Shown here piece by piece: positions 36,991-47,990 of a DNA stretch of 64,000 nucleotides (position 1 is its first letter; every line of letters starts with the position of its first letter). A program made the position numbers and the translations under genes. The DNA is from Alphaproteobacteria bacterium (GTDB lineage Bacteria > Pseudomonadota > Alphaproteobacteria > SHVP01): NCBI GenBank assembly GCA_040216735.1, contig JAVJOO010000002.1, forward strand, positions 895,118-959,117, in the 5' to 3' direction. The notes beneath the pieces are model-generated. The model saw only the letters and a program-made list of their open reading frames with translations. It had not been told where the DNA came from and ran no database searches.

Positions 36991-37151
36991 AGGTGGTTAG
37001 GATGGCGGGACCGTCCGCACAGTTCTGGGCCGTCGGGGGTTATGGGTTTGACAACGGTAGACTGGCGCATCCCTCGATTGGTTTCTGCAGCACCCATTGG
37101 TTCGTGTCTCCATGAGGCTCGCCCAAGTGGATCGAACCGGCGAGGGCAGTG

Positions 37152-38672
37152 ATGGCTAGTCAAGATCCTCAGCGTGAGGACTACCCCCCTGTGGAATCTT
37201 CCCGGCGCAGGCTTCACCTCCGAGAGGTGCGTTCGGAATCCGGCGATTACGACGGGATCGGCGCCGAACTACGCGCAGCTCGAATTCGGGCGGGCATGGA
37301 CATCGCGGATATAGGGCAGAAGCTCAGGATCTCCGCCGCCTATCTCGAGTCGATCGAAAAAGGGCAGTTCGACACGCTGCCTGGACATGTTTACGTCATT
37401 GGATTCTTGAAGTCCTACGCAAGGTTCCTCGACCTCGACGAAAGCATCGTGGTCGACCGGTTCCGGGCTGAGACGACTGGCCCCCGAAAGGAGGCCAGAT
37501 TGGCGTTTCCCTCGGCAATGGACCGAGGGCGCATGCCAACCGGACGACTACTGTTAGGGGGCGTTCTTCTCGCGGTTCTCGCCTATGCGGGCTGGTTCGT
37601 CTTCACAAGCGAGGAAAGGAGTACGGCCCAACGAGTCGCGCCGATTCCCCAACGTTTGACCGAGGCAACGGAGGCGCCTGCGGCTCTATTGCCGCCACCC
37701 ACAGCCGAAGAGCCTGTCGATTTGCCGACAAATAATTTGGCTGCTGACCCGGCACCAACGAGCGAAACCTCCGCAGATGCCGTGCCTTCAGGACCGGGAT
37801 TGCCGGTCCTTGAGGCGGAACAACCGGAATCCCCGCTCGTAGCCGTCGAAACTAACGACTCCCCCGTGCCAGCGGTGGTCGAACCGGATGTGCTAAGCTC
37901 ATCGCCGACCGCGAACGACACCGACCGCGAGAGTGCTACGGTCGCTGCGGTAGGCGCCCGAACCGCTGCGGAAGACGCGTCGGGTGCGGCATCGGTACCG
38001 GCTGTTGCCGCGCCGTTAGCGCAGCCGCCCGCCCCGTCCGACCGCTTGCCAGAATCCAGCCCTGGGGGCGTTTCGGCATCCCCATCGCGGGTTGCTACCG
38101 CTGCTTCGCAAACGGGGTCCTCCGGCGATGTCGAAATCAGGCAGTTGGCGGACGCATCGTCCGCGCCGATCGCAGAGACGTCGCCGCCGACCCCCGAACC
38201 TATTATCGTCGCGACGCCCGCTGAGCCGGTCGTTGGCGAGCAAGGGGAAACCACCGTCGCCGCACGCGGTCCGGAGACGGCACCGCCGCCGCTCGCCACC
38301 CAGATCGACGAGGCCCGTTCCCCGGGGGATGGCGGCTACGTCCCACGTGTCTTTGGGGCGGGTAACGAAAACGCCAGAGTCGTTCTCGTCGCGGAAAACG
38401 ATAGCTGGGTTCAGGTCCGGGCAACATCGGGTGAACTCCTCCTCACCCGAGTCTTGCGGCCGGGCGACCGATACTTAGTTCCCAACCGTCCCGGTTTGTT
38501 GCTCATGACCGGCAATTTGGGCGCGCTCGAAGTCATCGTCGATGGCGCCCCGATCCCGCGGCTTGGTCCGGTGGGTGTCATCGGCCGCGACATTTCGTTA
38601 GCTGTAGAGGACCTACGCAACCGGCGCGGTCCAGTCGAGACGGGAACAGGCGAGACCCAGACCGACCCTTGA
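37152..38672 (+). CDS. RodZ-like protein: HTH domain, membrane span, DUF4115
   Basis: 506 residues. An N-terminal XRE-type helix-turn-helix (about 35-100) contains LRAARIRAGMDIADIGQKL, LRISAAYLESIEKGQFD and LPGHVYVIGFLKSYARFL. A membrane span (about 134-155) follows, then a long low-complexity P/A/S/T/E linker (about 160-395) and a C-terminal DUF4115 domain (about 396-475) with ENDSWVQVRATSGELLL. This layout is RodZ, which links MreB to the envelope. The ATG at 37152 was preferred over GTG 37149. Alphaproteobacteria often carry it next to ispG. Confidence 0.88.
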   Translation: MASQDPQREDYPPVESSRRRLHLREVRSESGDYDGIGAELRAARIRAGMDIADIGQKLRISAAYLESIEKGQFDTLPGHVYVIGFLKSYARFLDLDESIVVDRFRAETTGPRKEARLAFPSAMDRGRMPTGRLLLGGVLLAVLAYAGWFVFTSEERSTAQRVAPIPQRLTEATEAPAALLPPPTAEEPVDLPTNNLAADPAPTSETSADAVPSGPGLPVLEAEQPESPLVAVETNDSPVPAVVEPDVLSSSPTANDTDRESATVAAVGARTAAEDASGAASVPAVAAPLAQPPAPSDRLPESSPGGVSASPSRVATAASQTGSSGDVEIRQLADASSAPIAETSPPTPEPIIVATPAEPVVGEQGETTVAARGPETAPPPLATQIDEARSPGDGGYVPRVFGAGNENARVVLVAENDSWVQVRATSGELLLTRVLRPGDRYLVPNRPGLLLMTGNLGALEVIVDGAPIPRLGPVGVIGRDISLAVEDLRNRRGPVETGTGETQTDP

Positions 38673-38736
38673 TTCGCACCGCGGTCGGGATGCATAGTCC
38701 CCACCATCTCGCCCCTAATGAGTTTAGTCCCGCGCT

Positions 38737-39867
38737 ATGAGCGTCAGGCCCTATCGCGACATCATCCGCCGCGACTCCCGTCAAATAATGGTTGGCAAAG
38801 TGCCTGTGGGCGGTGGCGCGCCGATCACGGTCCAGTCGATGACCAATACGTTGACCCACGATGTGTCCGCGACGGTTGAGCAGATAAGACAACTGGAGGC
38901 CGCTGGGGCCGACATCGTCCGCGTGTCGTGCCCAGACGAAGAGTCTACGGCTGCGTTGTCTGCGATCGTCGGCCAGGTCAACCTACCGATCGTCGCCGAT
39001 ATCCATTTCCACTATCGGCGCGCTATCGAGGCGGCCACGGCCGGCGCTGCTTGTTTGAGGATAAATCCCGGAAACATCGGGTCTCGCGAGCGCGTGAAGG
39101 AGGTCGTTCGTGCCGCGCGCGATCATGGTTGTTCAATGCGGATCGGCGTCAATGCCGGGTCGCTCGAACCTGCCCTGCTCGAGAAGTACGGCGAGCCGTG
39201 CCCGGAAGCGATGGTCGAGAGCGCATTGAATCATGCCAAAATCCTCGAAGACGAGGATTTCCTCGATTTCAAGATCAGCGTCAAGGCTTCAGACGTGTTC
39301 CTAGCCGTCGCTGCCTATCAGCAGTTGGCCGAGGCCTGTAACTATCCTTTGCATCTCGGAATCACCGAAGCGGGTGGTTTGATTTCCGGGACCGTGAAAT
39401 CGTCGATCGGAATGGGAATGCTTTTGTGGTCCGGTATCGGCGACACCGTGCGCGTTTCGTTGTCCGCCGATCCGGTAGAAGAAATTCGTGTCGGGTTCGA
39501 TATTCTCAAGTCGTTGAACCTGCGATACCGCGGCGTGAACATCATCTCCTGTCCGTCATGTGCCCGACAGGCATTCCCCGTGATCAAGACGGTCGAGACC
39601 TTGGAGAAGCGTTTGGCGCACATTACGACGCCGCTGACGCTGTCGATTATCGGCTGTGTTGTAAATGGCCCCGGCGAAGCTCGAGAGACGGATGTCGGTT
39701 TGGCCGGTGGCGGACGGGGAAACCACATGATCTACGTCAATGGGCTTGCAGACCACAAGATCGATGACGATCGCCTCGTCGACCATGTCGTTGAGTTGGT
39801 CGAAGCTCGGGCGAAGGAAATTCAAACAAGCAACGTGGCGGGCGCGCCAGCCTCTGCGGCGTCGTAG
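38737..39867 (+). CDS. ispG: 4-hydroxy-3-methylbut-2-enyl diphosphate synthase (flavodoxin)
   Basis: MEP isoprenoid pathway, [4Fe-4S] enzyme. 376 residues with the substrate-binding [37 protein letters not shown] and [12 protein letters not shown]; cluster cysteines lie in [13 protein letters not shown] and [17 protein letters not shown]. The ATG at 38737 follows a 64-base gap after the RodZ-like gene. hisS starts 13 bases later. Confidence 0.97.
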   Translation: MSVRPYRDIIRRDSRQIMVGKVPVGGGAPITVQSMTNTLTHDVSATVEQIRQLEAAGADIVRVSCPDEESTAALSAIVGQVNLPIVADIHFHYRRAIEAATAGAACLRINPGNIGSRERVKEVVRAARDHGCSMRIGVNAGSLEPALLEKYGEPCPEAMVESALNHAKILEDEDFLDFKISVKASDVFLAVAAYQQLAEACNYPLHLGITEAGGLISGTVKSSIGMGMLLWSGIGDTVRVSLSADPVEEIRVGFDILKSLNLRYRGVNIISCPSCARQAFPVIKTVETLEKRLAHITTPLTLSIIGCVVNGPGEARETDVGLAGGGRGNHMIYVNGLADHKIDDDRLVDHVVELVEARAKEIQTSNVAGAPASAAS

Positions 39868-39879
39868 GCGGACAAGATC

Positions 39880-41124
39880 GTGGCGCTACAGCCTGTCCGC
39901 GGCACACGCGATATTTTAGCCGAAGATTCGGCCAAATTCAGAAGCGTTGTCGATACGTCGCGCGATCTCGCGGGCCGCTACGGTTACGACGAAATCGCCA
40001 CGCCGATCTTCGAGTTTACCGGAGTCTTTGCCCGGACTCTCGGAGAGGCGACGGATGTCGTCACGAAGGAGATGTACACCTTCGCCGATCGAAACGGCGA
40101 TAGTCTGACATTGCGGCCCGAAGGGACCGCCGGCGTCGCCCGGGCGGTCATTTCCAATGGACTGGCGCAGGATGCACCGTTGCGGTTCTACTACCAAGGC
40201 CCGATGTTCCGCCATGAGCGCCCGCAAAAAGGGCGTTACAGACAGTTGCACCAGGTCGGGGTCGAGCTGTTCGGTGTCGCTGGACCCTTAGGCGACGTCG
40301 AGGTCATTGCCCTCGGCGCGCACATCATCGATCAACTCGGTCTTCGCGAGAAGATCAGGTTAGAGGTGAATTCGTTGGGCGATCCGGAGAGTCGCGCGAC
40401 GTATCGGGAGGCCCTGGTCTCCTATCTGAGCGGGCGCCGCGGCGATCTGTCGGAAGAAAGCCAAGTCAGGGTCGATCGCAATCCGCTGCGGGTCCTAGAC
40501 TCAAAGAATGAGGGCGATAGGGCGATCGTTGCAGCGGGCCCGATGTATTCCGACTACCTGAATGCGGCATCGGCAGCGTTCTTCCATGAAGTTCGCGCGC
40601 GCCTCGACGATCTTGGCGTCGCTTATGTCGTAAACCCGACGCTCGTCCGAGGTTTCGACTACTACTGTCATACTGCCTTTGAGTTTATAACCGACGATCT
40701 CGGTGCCCAGGGTACCGTGATGGCGGGCGGACGCTATGACGGGCTGGTTGAAGCACTTGGTGGGTCTCACCTACCGGGCGTGGGCTGGGCCGCTGGAATC
40801 GAACGCCTGGCTCTCCTTAGGGATGGTAAGCCGGAAAAGGTACGGCCGATTGCCCTTGTTCCGGTGGGAAATGTCGCTTCCGATGTCGCTTTCCGGGTGG
40901 CGCACGAACTGCGGCGCGCCGGGTTCAGCGTGGACATGGGATATAGCGGCAACATAGGTCGCAGAATGAAACGAGCCGCCAAGGTCAACGCGTGCGTTGC
41001 TGTGTTGATTGGCGGCGATGAAATTGCCGCCGGTACGGTGACGGTTCGTGACATGGACAGCGGCGACCAAATAACGGCATCGCTCGATCAGGTCGCCAAG
41101 ACTTTGGAGAAATACAAAGCGTGA
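39880..41124 (+). CDS. hisS: Histidyl-tRNA synthetase
   Basis: Class II synthetase, 414 residues. Visible: [15 protein letters not shown] start, class II motif 1 region, motif 2 in [19 protein letters not shown] (HisRS signature), [15 protein letters not shown] (histidine A region) and [14 protein letters not shown] (motif 3). C-terminal anticodon-binding domain ends the protein. The start is GTG at 39880 after GGCGGACAAGATC. Its TGA lies inside the prfA GTGA start. Confidence 0.96.
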   Translation: MALQPVRGTRDILAEDSAKFRSVVDTSRDLAGRYGYDEIATPIFEFTGVFARTLGEATDVVTKEMYTFADRNGDSLTLRPEGTAGVARAVISNGLAQDAPLRFYYQGPMFRHERPQKGRYRQLHQVGVELFGVAGPLGDVEVIALGAHIIDQLGLREKIRLEVNSLGDPESRATYREALVSYLSGRRGDLSEESQVRVDRNPLRVLDSKNEGDRAIVAAGPMYSDYLNAASAAFFHEVRARLDDLGVAYVVNPTLVRGFDYYCHTAFEFITDDLGAQGTVMAGGRYDGLVEALGGSHLPGVGWAAGIERLALLRDGKPEKVRPIALVPVGNVASDVAFRVAHELRRAGFSVDMGYSGNIGRRMKRAAKVNACVAVLIGGDEIAAGTVTVRDMDSGDQITASLDQVAKTLEKYKA

Positions 41125-42212
41125 TCTCCGACGAACAGATCGACCACCTACTCAAGAGATACGCGGACCTGGAAGGCGCTCTGTCTGCCGGGCACAGCAA
41201 AGAGGGCGACTTCGTCCGATTGTCGCGCGAATACGCAGACATGGGGTCGACGATCGAGGTCGCGCGACAGTTGCGGGCCCTACGGGCTGAGGTTGTCGGC
41301 CTCGACGAGATGCTTGCAGACAAGGCGATCGACGCCGAGTTGCGGGAGATCGCCTCGGAAGAACGATATGAGAAGCGCGGCGCGTTGGAAGAAATCGAAC
41401 AGCAACTCAAGGTTCTGCTTCTTCCCAAAGACGAAGCCGACGAACGCAATGCGATATTGGAGATCCGTGCAGGAACTGGCGGCGACGAAGCGGCAATATT
41501 TGCAGCCGACCTTATGCGCATGTACCAGCGGTACGCGGAGACGCGGAACTGGGGTTTCGAGATCATGTCCCTCTCGGAAAACGACGTTGGGGGATACAAA
41601 GAGGCGTCGGCGACGGTCACCGGTCGCGGCGTCTTCGAGCGCTTAAAGTTCGAATCCGGCGTGCACCGCGTCCAAAGAGTGCCGGTGACGGAGTCCAGCG
41701 GGCGCATCCATACCTCGACCGCAACGGTGGCGGTCCTCCCGGAAGCGGAAGAAGTCGATATCAAGATCGAGGAAAAGGATATCCGAGTCGATGTCTATCG
41801 GGCGTCCGGTCCTGGCGGGCAATCGGTCAACACAACCGATAGCGCAGTAAGAATCACGCACCTCGAAACTGGAATTGTCGTCACCCAACAGGATGAGAAA
41901 TCCCAACACAAAAACCGCGCTAAAGCGATGAAGATACTAAGGGCGCGCCTTTACGAAGCCGAACGCATGGCTCGGGACTCGAAGCGTGCCGCGGATCGCC
42001 GCAACCAAATCGGTAGCGGCGACCGATCCGAACGGATTCGAACCTATAATTTTCCGCAGAATCGCATTACCGATCACCGGATCAATCTCACGCTGCACAA
42101 GCTCGATCGAATCATCCTTGGAGAAGGCGTCGACGAAATGATCGATGCGCTGGCAGCTGCGGACCAAGCGCAACGACTTGCCGATTTGGAAAGCGGAAAT
42201 GCCGACCCCTAG
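41121..42212 (+). CDS. prfA: Peptide chain release factor 1
   Basis: Stops translation at UAA and UAG. 363 residues: helical N-domain, the codon-recognition [21 protein letters not shown] stretch (the PxT motif is P-V-T), and the catalytic GGQ in [19 protein letters not shown]. The start is GTG (41121), overlapped with the hisS stop as GTGA. prmC, which methylates this GGQ glutamine, begins 14 bases before its stop, a tight functional pair. Confidence 0.96.
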   Translation: MISDEQIDHLLKRYADLEGALSAGHSKEGDFVRLSREYADMGSTIEVARQLRALRAEVVGLDEMLADKAIDAELREIASEERYEKRGALEEIEQQLKVLLLPKDEADERNAILEIRAGTGGDEAAIFAADLMRMYQRYAETRNWGFEIMSLSENDVGGYKEASATVTGRGVFERLKFESGVHRVQRVPVTESSGRIHTSTATVAVLPEAEEVDIKIEEKDIRVDVYRASGPGGQSVNTTDSAVRITHLETGIVVTQQDEKSQHKNRAKAMKILRARLYEAERMARDSKRAADRRNQIGSGDRSERIRTYNFPQNRITDHRINLTLHKLDRIILGEGVDEMIDALAAADQAQRLADLESGNADP

Positions 42213-43071
42213 GTCGGGGTCGTTTGACGATCTGCTGGCTTGGGGGAGCGGAATGCTCGCCAACGGCGGCATCGCCGATGCGCGCCGCGAGGCACGGCTG
42301 CTCCTGGGGCATATCGGCAAGCTAACGACCGAGGACATGCTGGCAGGTCGTGTCGCTGGGCTCGGCGACGACGTAACCCAGGCCTACGGCGCAAGTATCG
42401 AGCGTCGCGTTTCCGGTGAACCGGTTTCCCGGATTCGCGGGTTTCGGGAGTTTTGGAGTCTGAACTTCGAGATTTCGCCGGCCACCCTCGATCCGCGACC
42501 CGATAGCGAACATGTGGTCGAGGCGGTCGTGAAACGGCTTAGAGAACGGGCTATCGCGGCCCCCCGACTCCTGGATCTGGGAACTGGCACAGGCTGCCTT
42601 CTGATTTCCGCGGTATCGGAAATTTCCGGTGCGACAGGCGTTGGCGTAGATCTGAGCGCTGAAGCAATTCACACCGCCCGGCGGAATGCCGCAAGGTTGG
42701 GTATGGCGGATCGGACCCGATTTCTCGTGGGCAACTGGGCTGCGACTATCTCGGCGCAATTTGACGCGGTCATCGTTAACCCGCCCTACATTGTATCCCG
42801 GACGATCGATGAACTCGCAGTCGAAGTGCGCGATTTCGATCCGAAATTGGCGTTGGATGGGGGGTATGACGGTCTGGCGTGCTACCGCGATCTGGCGCCG
42901 CAACTTCGAAGGCTGGTCGGAGAGAGCGGCCTTGTTGCCATTGAAATAGGGATTGCCCAGTCCACATCGGTGACGTCGATACTGGCCGCAGAAGGGCTAG
43001 AGGTTGTCGAGGTTGTGCCGGATCTGGCCGGGATCCCCCGATGCATTATTGGCATGCCCGGCCCGGGTTGA
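42199..43071 (+). CDS. prmC: Peptide chain release factor N5-glutamine methyltransferase
   Basis: Methylates the GGQ glutamine of RF1 and RF2. 290 residues from the ATG at 42199, which lies inside the last codons of prfA. The N-terminal helical domain ([15 protein letters not shown]), [11 protein letters not shown], the SAM motif [15 protein letters not shown] and the catalytic NPPY ([11 protein letters not shown]) are all in place. An upstream frame start at 42145 is unlikely. Confidence 0.95.
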   Translation: MPTPRSGSFDDLLAWGSGMLANGGIADARREARLLLGHIGKLTTEDMLAGRVAGLGDDVTQAYGASIERRVSGEPVSRIRGFREFWSLNFEISPATLDPRPDSEHVVEAVVKRLRERAIAAPRLLDLGTGTGCLLISAVSEISGATGVGVDLSAEAIHTARRNAARLGMADRTRFLVGNWAATISAQFDAVIVNPPYIVSRTIDELAVEVRDFDPKLALDGGYDGLACYRDLAPQLRRLVGESGLVAIEIGIAQSTSVTSILAAEGLEVVEVVPDLAGIPRCIIGMPGPG

Positions 43072-43254
43072 AAAAAAGATGTTGGATTAGAGTCCCTGCC
43101 GGACTAGGTTCATTCTTGGATAACGAACGAAGCCGACACGATGGCGGGTCGACGTTATCCCAGCGCAAACCGACACAAGCAGATAATTGGCGGACAACCT
43201 AGGGTCCGCTTATGGCCGGGTCGCGCACAGGGAAACAACAACGAGAAAGTGCAG

Positions 43255-43785
43255 ATGAGACAAGGATCCGGTTCGAGGCGTTCGCGCGGACGGCCAAATG
43301 GCAAACGTTCGTTTGGTCAAGGTCCCAATCGTAGTTTCGAAAGCAATGGGCCTGGCGTCAAACTGCGCGGCACCGCTGCCCAAGTGTTCGATAAATACCT
43401 CTCCCTAGCGCGCGACGCCTCGACTAGTGGCGACCGCGTTTCGGCAGAGAACTTCTATCAGCATGCCGAGCACTATTACCGCCTTCACAGCACGTTTAAT
43501 GCTGAGCAGAAGCTCCGAACAGAGAGCGAGCAGGCGGACGACGAGGATCAGCGGTATCAACAGGAAGAAAACCGGGGCAATGGCGAGGCGCAAACATCGT
43601 CCGGCGCAACCGTTGAAAAGGCCGAGTCTTCTAACGCTTCGGAAGTGGAAACGGCGAGTTCATCCCCTGATTCAAGCGACCAGTCGGACGACGACGGGGA
43701 GGACTCTCCAAAAGCGCCCGCTAAACCGCGCCGTCGACGGCGGAGCAGCGCTGCGAAGAACGACGAAGCTGAAACTGCGGTCTAA
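43255..43785 (+). CDS. DUF4167 domain-containing protein
   Basis: 176 residues from the ATG at 43255. After a basic, arginine/glycine-rich start (about 1-25) the DUF4167 core appears at about 33-80: LRGTAAQVFDKYLSLARDA and SAENFYQHAEHYYRL. The rest is acidic and disordered, ending in a basic RRRRR-type patch. The family is alphaproteobacterial and uncharacterised, usually found beside prmC and clpB as here. The basic and acidic ends suggest RNA or ribosome contact. An upstream in-frame start at 43141 adds a non-family stretch. Confidence 0.9.
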   Translation: MRQGSGSRRSRGRPNGKRSFGQGPNRSFESNGPGVKLRGTAAQVFDKYLSLARDASTSGDRVSAENFYQHAEHYYRLHSTFNAEQKLRTESEQADDEDQRYQQEENRGNGEAQTSSGATVEKAESSNASEVETASSSPDSSDQSDDDGEDSPKAPAKPRRRRRSSAAKNDEAETAV

Positions 43786-43794
43786 TCGTCGCGA

Positions 43795-43825
43795 CCCCTT
43801 GTGTTGCTGAACGGCAACACTATCT
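43795..43825 (+). promoter_or_regulatory. Candidate heat-shock promoter of clpB with internal inverted repeat
   Basis: CCCCTTGTGT (43795-43804) and CACTATCT (43818-43825), with 13 bases between CTTGTGT and CACTATCT, resemble the RpoH pattern (CTTG ... C-x-TAT-x-T). The inverted repeat GTGTTGC-TGAACG-GCAACAC (43801-43820) spans the gap between the two boxes. It ends about 66 bases before the clpB ATG. Confidence 0.45.
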
Positions 43826-43891
43826 ACTAGGCGATATCCGCGCCCACCGGCCCGCCGGTTGGCTTCAACCTTCGCCCGGTAGGCCGCCAAA

Positions 43892-46480
43892 ATGGAATTT
43901 GAGAACTTTACCGACCGCTCCAAAGGGTTCATTCAGTCCGCCCAAACTCTGGCATTACGCCGCAATCATCAGCGGTTCACGCCCGAGCATCTACTCTCAG
44001 TCCTGATTGACGACAAAGAGGGCCTTGCCGCCAACCTGATCTCGGCGGCGGGCGGACGCCCAAACGACATCAAAGCGGCGACGGATGCGGCTCTCGCGAA
44101 GCTACCCGCGGTAGAGGGCGGTGGAGCCGGCCAAGTTTACTTGGCGCCGGAAACCGCTCGGCTGTTTGAAGCAGCCGAGCAAATCGCCGAAAAAGCTGGC
44201 GATCGATTTGTTACCGCGGAGCGCCTGCTCCTCGCGCTGGCGATGGCCAGCGGCACGGTCGCCGCCAAAATCATCGACACTGCAGGCGTAACGGCTCAGG
44301 CGTTGAACAGTGCAATCAACGATATTCGGAAAGGCCGAACTGCCGACAGCGCAGGTGCCGAGTCGCAGTACGACGCACTCAAACGCTTCGCCAGCGATTT
44401 GACGGCCGCGGCGGCCGAGGGAAAACTCGACCCCGTAATTGGGCGAGACGAAGAAATTCGGCGCACCATCCAAGTGCTTTCTCGTCGCACCAAAAACAAC
44501 CCCGTGCTCATCGGCGAACCCGGCGTCGGCAAGACCGCTATCGTTGAGGGCCTCGCGTTGCGGATCGTCAATGGCGACGTTCCGGAGTCCCTCAAGAACC
44601 GGCGCCTGATGGCGTTGGACCTCGGGGCAATGGTCGCGGGCGCCAAGTACCGCGGGGAATTTGAAGAGCGCCTCAAAGCCGTTCTGAACGAAGTGGCGAC
44701 AGCCGCAGGCGAGGTGGTTCTCTTCATCGATGAGATGCACACGCTCGTCGGCGCGGGCGCGGCAGAAGGAGCGATGGACGCTTCGAACTTGTTGAAACCG
44801 GCTCTTGCCCGTGGCGACCTCCATTGCGTCGGTGCAACGACCCTCGATGAGTATCGCAAGCATGTCGAGAAGGACGCCGCGCTCGCACGACGCTTCCAGG
44901 CCGTATTTGTCAACGAGCCTACTGTCGAAGACACAATTTCGATCCTTCGTGGTCTCAAAGAGAAGTATGAACTTCACCACGGCGTCCGCATCACCGACAC
45001 CGCGATTGTCGCTGCGGCGACTATGTCCAACCGGTATATCACTGATCGATTTTTACCGGACAAGGCAATCGACTTGATCGATGAGGCGGCCAGTCGCCTA
45101 AGGATGGAAGTCGATTCAAAACCGGAAGAACTCGACGAACTCGATCGACGTGTCATTCAGCTCAAAATCGAACGCGAAGCACTGAAGAAGGAAACTGATC
45201 AGGCATCGAAGGACCGCCTCGAAGTCCTGGAGCAGGATCTTGGCGAGTTGGAAGAAAAAGCCGATGCCCTCTCGGCCAAATGGAAGTCCGAAAAAGACCA
45301 CCTTGCTGGGTCGCAAAAATTGAAAGAGGAGCTCGATACTGCTCGCAACGCGCTTGATATTGCGCAACGCGAAGGGGACTTGGCGAAGGCAGGCGAACTT
45401 ACCTACGGGGTTATTCCTGAACTCGAGCGGCAACTCGGCGCATCCGAAGCCAGCCAGAGCGGCGCGATCCTAAACGAGGAAGTGAAGGAAGAGGATGTTG
45501 CGGCGGTGGTGTCCCGTTGGACCGGCATACCGGTCGACAAAATGCTGGCGGGCGAACGCGAGAAACTTCTGGCGATGGAGAAAGTTCTGCAGGCCCGGGT
45601 GGTCGGTCAGGACCGCGCCATCGACGTTGTTTCGAACGCCGTGCGGCGCGCGCGCGCCGGGTTGCAAGATCCGCACCGTCCCATCGGCTCGTTTCTATTT
45701 CTTGGTCCTACCGGTGTGGGCAAGACCGAATTGACGAAGTCCCTTGCAGCTTTTCTTTTCGACGACGAGGCGGCAATGGTTCGCCTCGACATGTCGGAAT
45801 ACATGGAGAAGCACTCAGTCGCCCGTTTGATCGGCGCTCCGCCCGGCTATGTTGGATATGAGGAGGGCGGTGCCCTTACCGAAGCGGTACGGCGGCGGCC
45901 TTATCAGGTGATCCTATTTGACGAAATCGAAAAGGCGCACGGCGACGTATTTAACGTCCTGCTCCAGGTTCTGGACGATGGTCGCTTGACCGACGGTCAA
46001 GGGCGCACCGTCGATTTTTCCAATACCTTGATTATTTTGACTTCAAACCTCGGGTCGGAGTTCTTGGCAGCGCTTCCCGACGGTGCGGACACTGCGGAAG
46101 CGGAATCCGACGTGATGGATGTCGTTCGCGGTGCCTTCCGACCGGAGTTCTTGAACCGGTTGGACGATGTGATCCTGTTCAGCCGCTTGAGCCGCTCGAA
46201 CATGGATACGATTGTCGACATTCAGGTGCGACGCCTTAAGGCGCTTCTGGTCGACCGCAAAATTAGCTTGCAGCTCGACGACTCGGCGCGCGCGTGGTTG
46301 GCAGATGCCGGTTATGATCCGGTGTACGGCGCACGACCGTTACGCCGTGTGATCCAACGCAGCGTTCAGAACGAACTAGCAAACTTGATCTTGGCGGGCT
46401 CGGTAGGTGAGGGAGACATCGTGCAGGTCGCGGCGGAGGACGCGCAACTCGTTCTGCGCCCAAGAAAGGCATGCGACTAG
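43892..46480 (+). CDS. clpB: ATP-dependent disaggregase ClpB
   Basis: Hsp104-type chaperone that extracts polypeptides from aggregates together with DnaK. 862 residues: N-terminal Clp_N repeats, AAA1 Walker [14 protein letters not shown], middle coiled coil (about 400-525, the feature that separates ClpB from ClpA), AAA2 Walker [13 protein letters not shown] and arginine-finger and sensor motifs. Preceded by an RpoH-like promoter. Convergent with the M23 gene through CTAG. Confidence 0.98.
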   Translation: MEFENFTDRSKGFIQSAQTLALRRNHQRFTPEHLLSVLIDDKEGLAANLISAAGGRPNDIKAATDAALAKLPAVEGGGAGQVYLAPETARLFEAAEQIAEKAGDRFVTAERLLLALAMASGTVAAKIIDTAGVTAQALNSAINDIRKGRTADSAGAESQYDALKRFASDLTAAAAEGKLDPVIGRDEEIRRTIQVLSRRTKNNPVLIGEPGVGKTAIVEGLALRIVNGDVPESLKNRRLMALDLGAMVAGAKYRGEFEERLKAVLNEVATAAGEVVLFIDEMHTLVGAGAAEGAMDASNLLKPALARGDLHCVGATTLDEYRKHVEKDAALARRFQAVFVNEPTVEDTISILRGLKEKYELHHGVRITDTAIVAAATMSNRYITDRFLPDKAIDLIDEAASRLRMEVDSKPEELDELDRRVIQLKIEREALKKETDQASKDRLEVLEQDLGELEEKADALSAKWKSEKDHLAGSQKLKEELDTARNALDIAQREGDLAKAGELTYGVIPELERQLGASEASQSGAILNEEVKEEDVAAVVSRWTGIPVDKMLAGEREKLLAMEKVLQARVVGQDRAIDVVSNAVRRARAGLQDPHRPIGSFLFLGPTGVGKTELTKSLAAFLFDDEAAMVRLDMSEYMEKHSVARLIGAPPGYVGYEEGGALTEAVRRRPYQVILFDEIEKAHGDVFNVLLQVLDDGRLTDGQGRTVDFSNTLIILTSNLGSEFLAALPDGADTAEAESDVMDVVRGAFRPEFLNRLDDVILFSRLSRSNMDTIVDIQVRRLKALLVDRKISLQLDDSARAWLADAGYDPVYGARPLRRVIQRSVQNELANLILAGSVGEGDIVQVAAEDAQLVLRPRKACD

Positions 46481-47853
46481 TTTTTTGCGGCCGTCTGTAG
46501 TGGGCGGACGAGGGTGGCGAACCTTTCTTCAAGCTCAGCGCGTTGCGTTTGAAAAGTACGGAGCGCGGTTCCCGCGAGTTGCTGACCCGTCGGCAGTTTT
46601 AGGCTCAAGGGATTGATCTGCTTGTCGCCCTGATGGATTTCATAGTGCAGATGCGGCCCGGTAGACATCCCGGTTGAGCCGACATAGGCGATGACCTGAC
46701 CTTGTTTAACACGTGAGCCGACTCGAACGCCCTTTGAGAAGCTCTTCAGGTGGGCATAGGCCGACTTGTAAGAAGCATTGTGGCGGATCTTGAGGTATCG
46801 ACCGTAGCCACCGTTGGTCCCGGCAAACTCGATGACTCCGTCGCCCGCCGCCATAACAGGCGTACCCGACGGCGCGGCAAAATCGACGCCACGATGCATT
46901 CGCGTATATCCCAAAACCGGATGTCGGCGCTTCCCATATCCGGAGCTGAGACGCGCGCCGTCAATAGGCGTCCGTAGAAGTGCCTTACGGACGCTCTCTC
47001 CTTTTTCGTTGAAATAATCCGAGGCGCCGTCGGCGAGTTCGTGCCGGATGAGCCGCAATTCGGTGCCGCTGAGCGTCAACGCTGCCATGAGGACGTTCCC
47101 GGTCCGAATGACGTTGCCGTCGGGATCGGCCAGTGTCTCGTACATGATCTCAAAGCGGTCGTTCCGTTGGATATCGCGCTGGAAGTCGACATCCCAACTG
47201 TAGACGCGAATAAGTTCCATGATCAGCCGGTCGGGTACGGCCGCCGCGCTCATGGACTGGAACAGGCTGTCCTGGATCGTCCCTTTCGCGCCGACGACAT
47301 TGAGCGAAAGCGGTTTTTCGATTGCTTCGGAAAAGAACTGTGCGTCGTCTAGACGGTGTGCGCTGACCGTCTTGACTGGGCTTAGCGGGATGGCAACCGA
47401 CAACAGTTGTTGTTCGGCGGCGTGGTCGATTTCAATCCGAATGCGTTGGCCGGCGCGAAGCGCGCGCGGGTCGAAGACCTCTTCCAGGGCTACGATCGCT
47501 TGGTGCGCTTCAGTTGCGGAAACGCCTGCGCGCAGCAATGTTTCCATCAAGTTCGATCCGTTCTTTACGGTTTCGTTCTGCTGCGCGACGATCGAATGAC
47601 GGTTTTTTTGAAGGGAAATTTCGGAGAGGAGTGCCGCGGTTTCCACCGGTAGCGCAGTGAGGACGAGATCCGCCGTTGTGTCGTAGCGCGTTTGGTTCCG
47701 CGCTGCGAGGACGCCGGGCTCCAGCAGCGGTAGTGCCACTGCTGCAAAGACCGCGCCTACAAGGACGCCCCACGTGAACATGCGGTGGCTGGCGCCAACC
47801 CGGGTAGCGTCAGGGCGCGACCTGCGGCGAATTCGTTGGATGATGTCGATCAT
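46477..47853 (-). CDS. M23 family metallopeptidase (LytM/NlpD type)
   Basis: 458-residue periplasmic murein peptidase or divisome activator. An N-terminal membrane anchor (about 25-50) is followed by an OapA/LysM-like domain region and the C-terminal M23 domain. Zinc ligands are visible: [20 protein letters not shown] (H and D of HxxxD) and GPHLHYEI (HxH). Since all ligands are present, it should be active. The ATG at 47853 was used because an earlier in-frame ATG adds non-family residues. A TTGACA promoter lies just upstream. Confidence 0.9.
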   Translation of the reverse strand: MIDIIQRIRRRSRPDATRVGASHRMFTWGVLVGAVFAAVALPLLEPGVLAARNQTRYDTTADLVLTALPVETAALLSEISLQKNRHSIVAQQNETVKNGSNLMETLLRAGVSATEAHQAIVALEEVFDPRALRAGQRIRIEIDHAAEQQLLSVAIPLSPVKTVSAHRLDDAQFFSEAIEKPLSLNVVGAKGTIQDSLFQSMSAAAVPDRLIMELIRVYSWDVDFQRDIQRNDRFEIMYETLADPDGNVIRTGNVLMAALTLSGTELRLIRHELADGASDYFNEKGESVRKALLRTPIDGARLSSGYGKRRHPVLGYTRMHRGVDFAAPSGTPVMAAGDGVIEFAGTNGGYGRYLKIRHNASYKSAYAHLKSFSKGVRVGSRVKQGQVIAYVGSTGMSTGPHLHYEIHQGDKQINPLSLKLPTGQQLAGTALRTFQTQRAELEERFATLVRPLQTAAKN

Positions 47854-47881
47854 CGTGCCCTTAAACGCAATTGCGGTGGCC

Positions 47882-47910
47882 AAGATGCGAATCGGCAGCG
47901 TCGTTGTCAA
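47882..47910 (-). promoter_or_regulatory. Predicted promoter of the M23 peptidase gene
   Basis: On the minus strand a consensus TTGACA (47910-47905) and CATCTT (47887-47882) are 17 bases apart, about 30 bases before the ATG at 47853. The -10 box is weak. Confidence 0.45.
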
Positions 47911-47916
47911 CAAAAA

Positions 47917-47942
47917 ATCTTATAAAACAAAGGGCTCTGCCC
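47917..47942 (-). terminator. Weak terminator-like hairpin after the Memo-AMMECR1 gene
   Basis: Minus strand GGGC-AGA-GCCC (47942-47932) is followed by TTTGTTTTAT. The stem has four pairs only, so efficiency is doubtful. It lies about 50 bases beyond the gene's stop and ahead of the M23 promoter. Confidence 0.3.
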
Positions 47943-47990
47943 GTATCTTAATAACTTAGTCAGGGTGTTGCGTTCCCAATCGGCGAAGGA

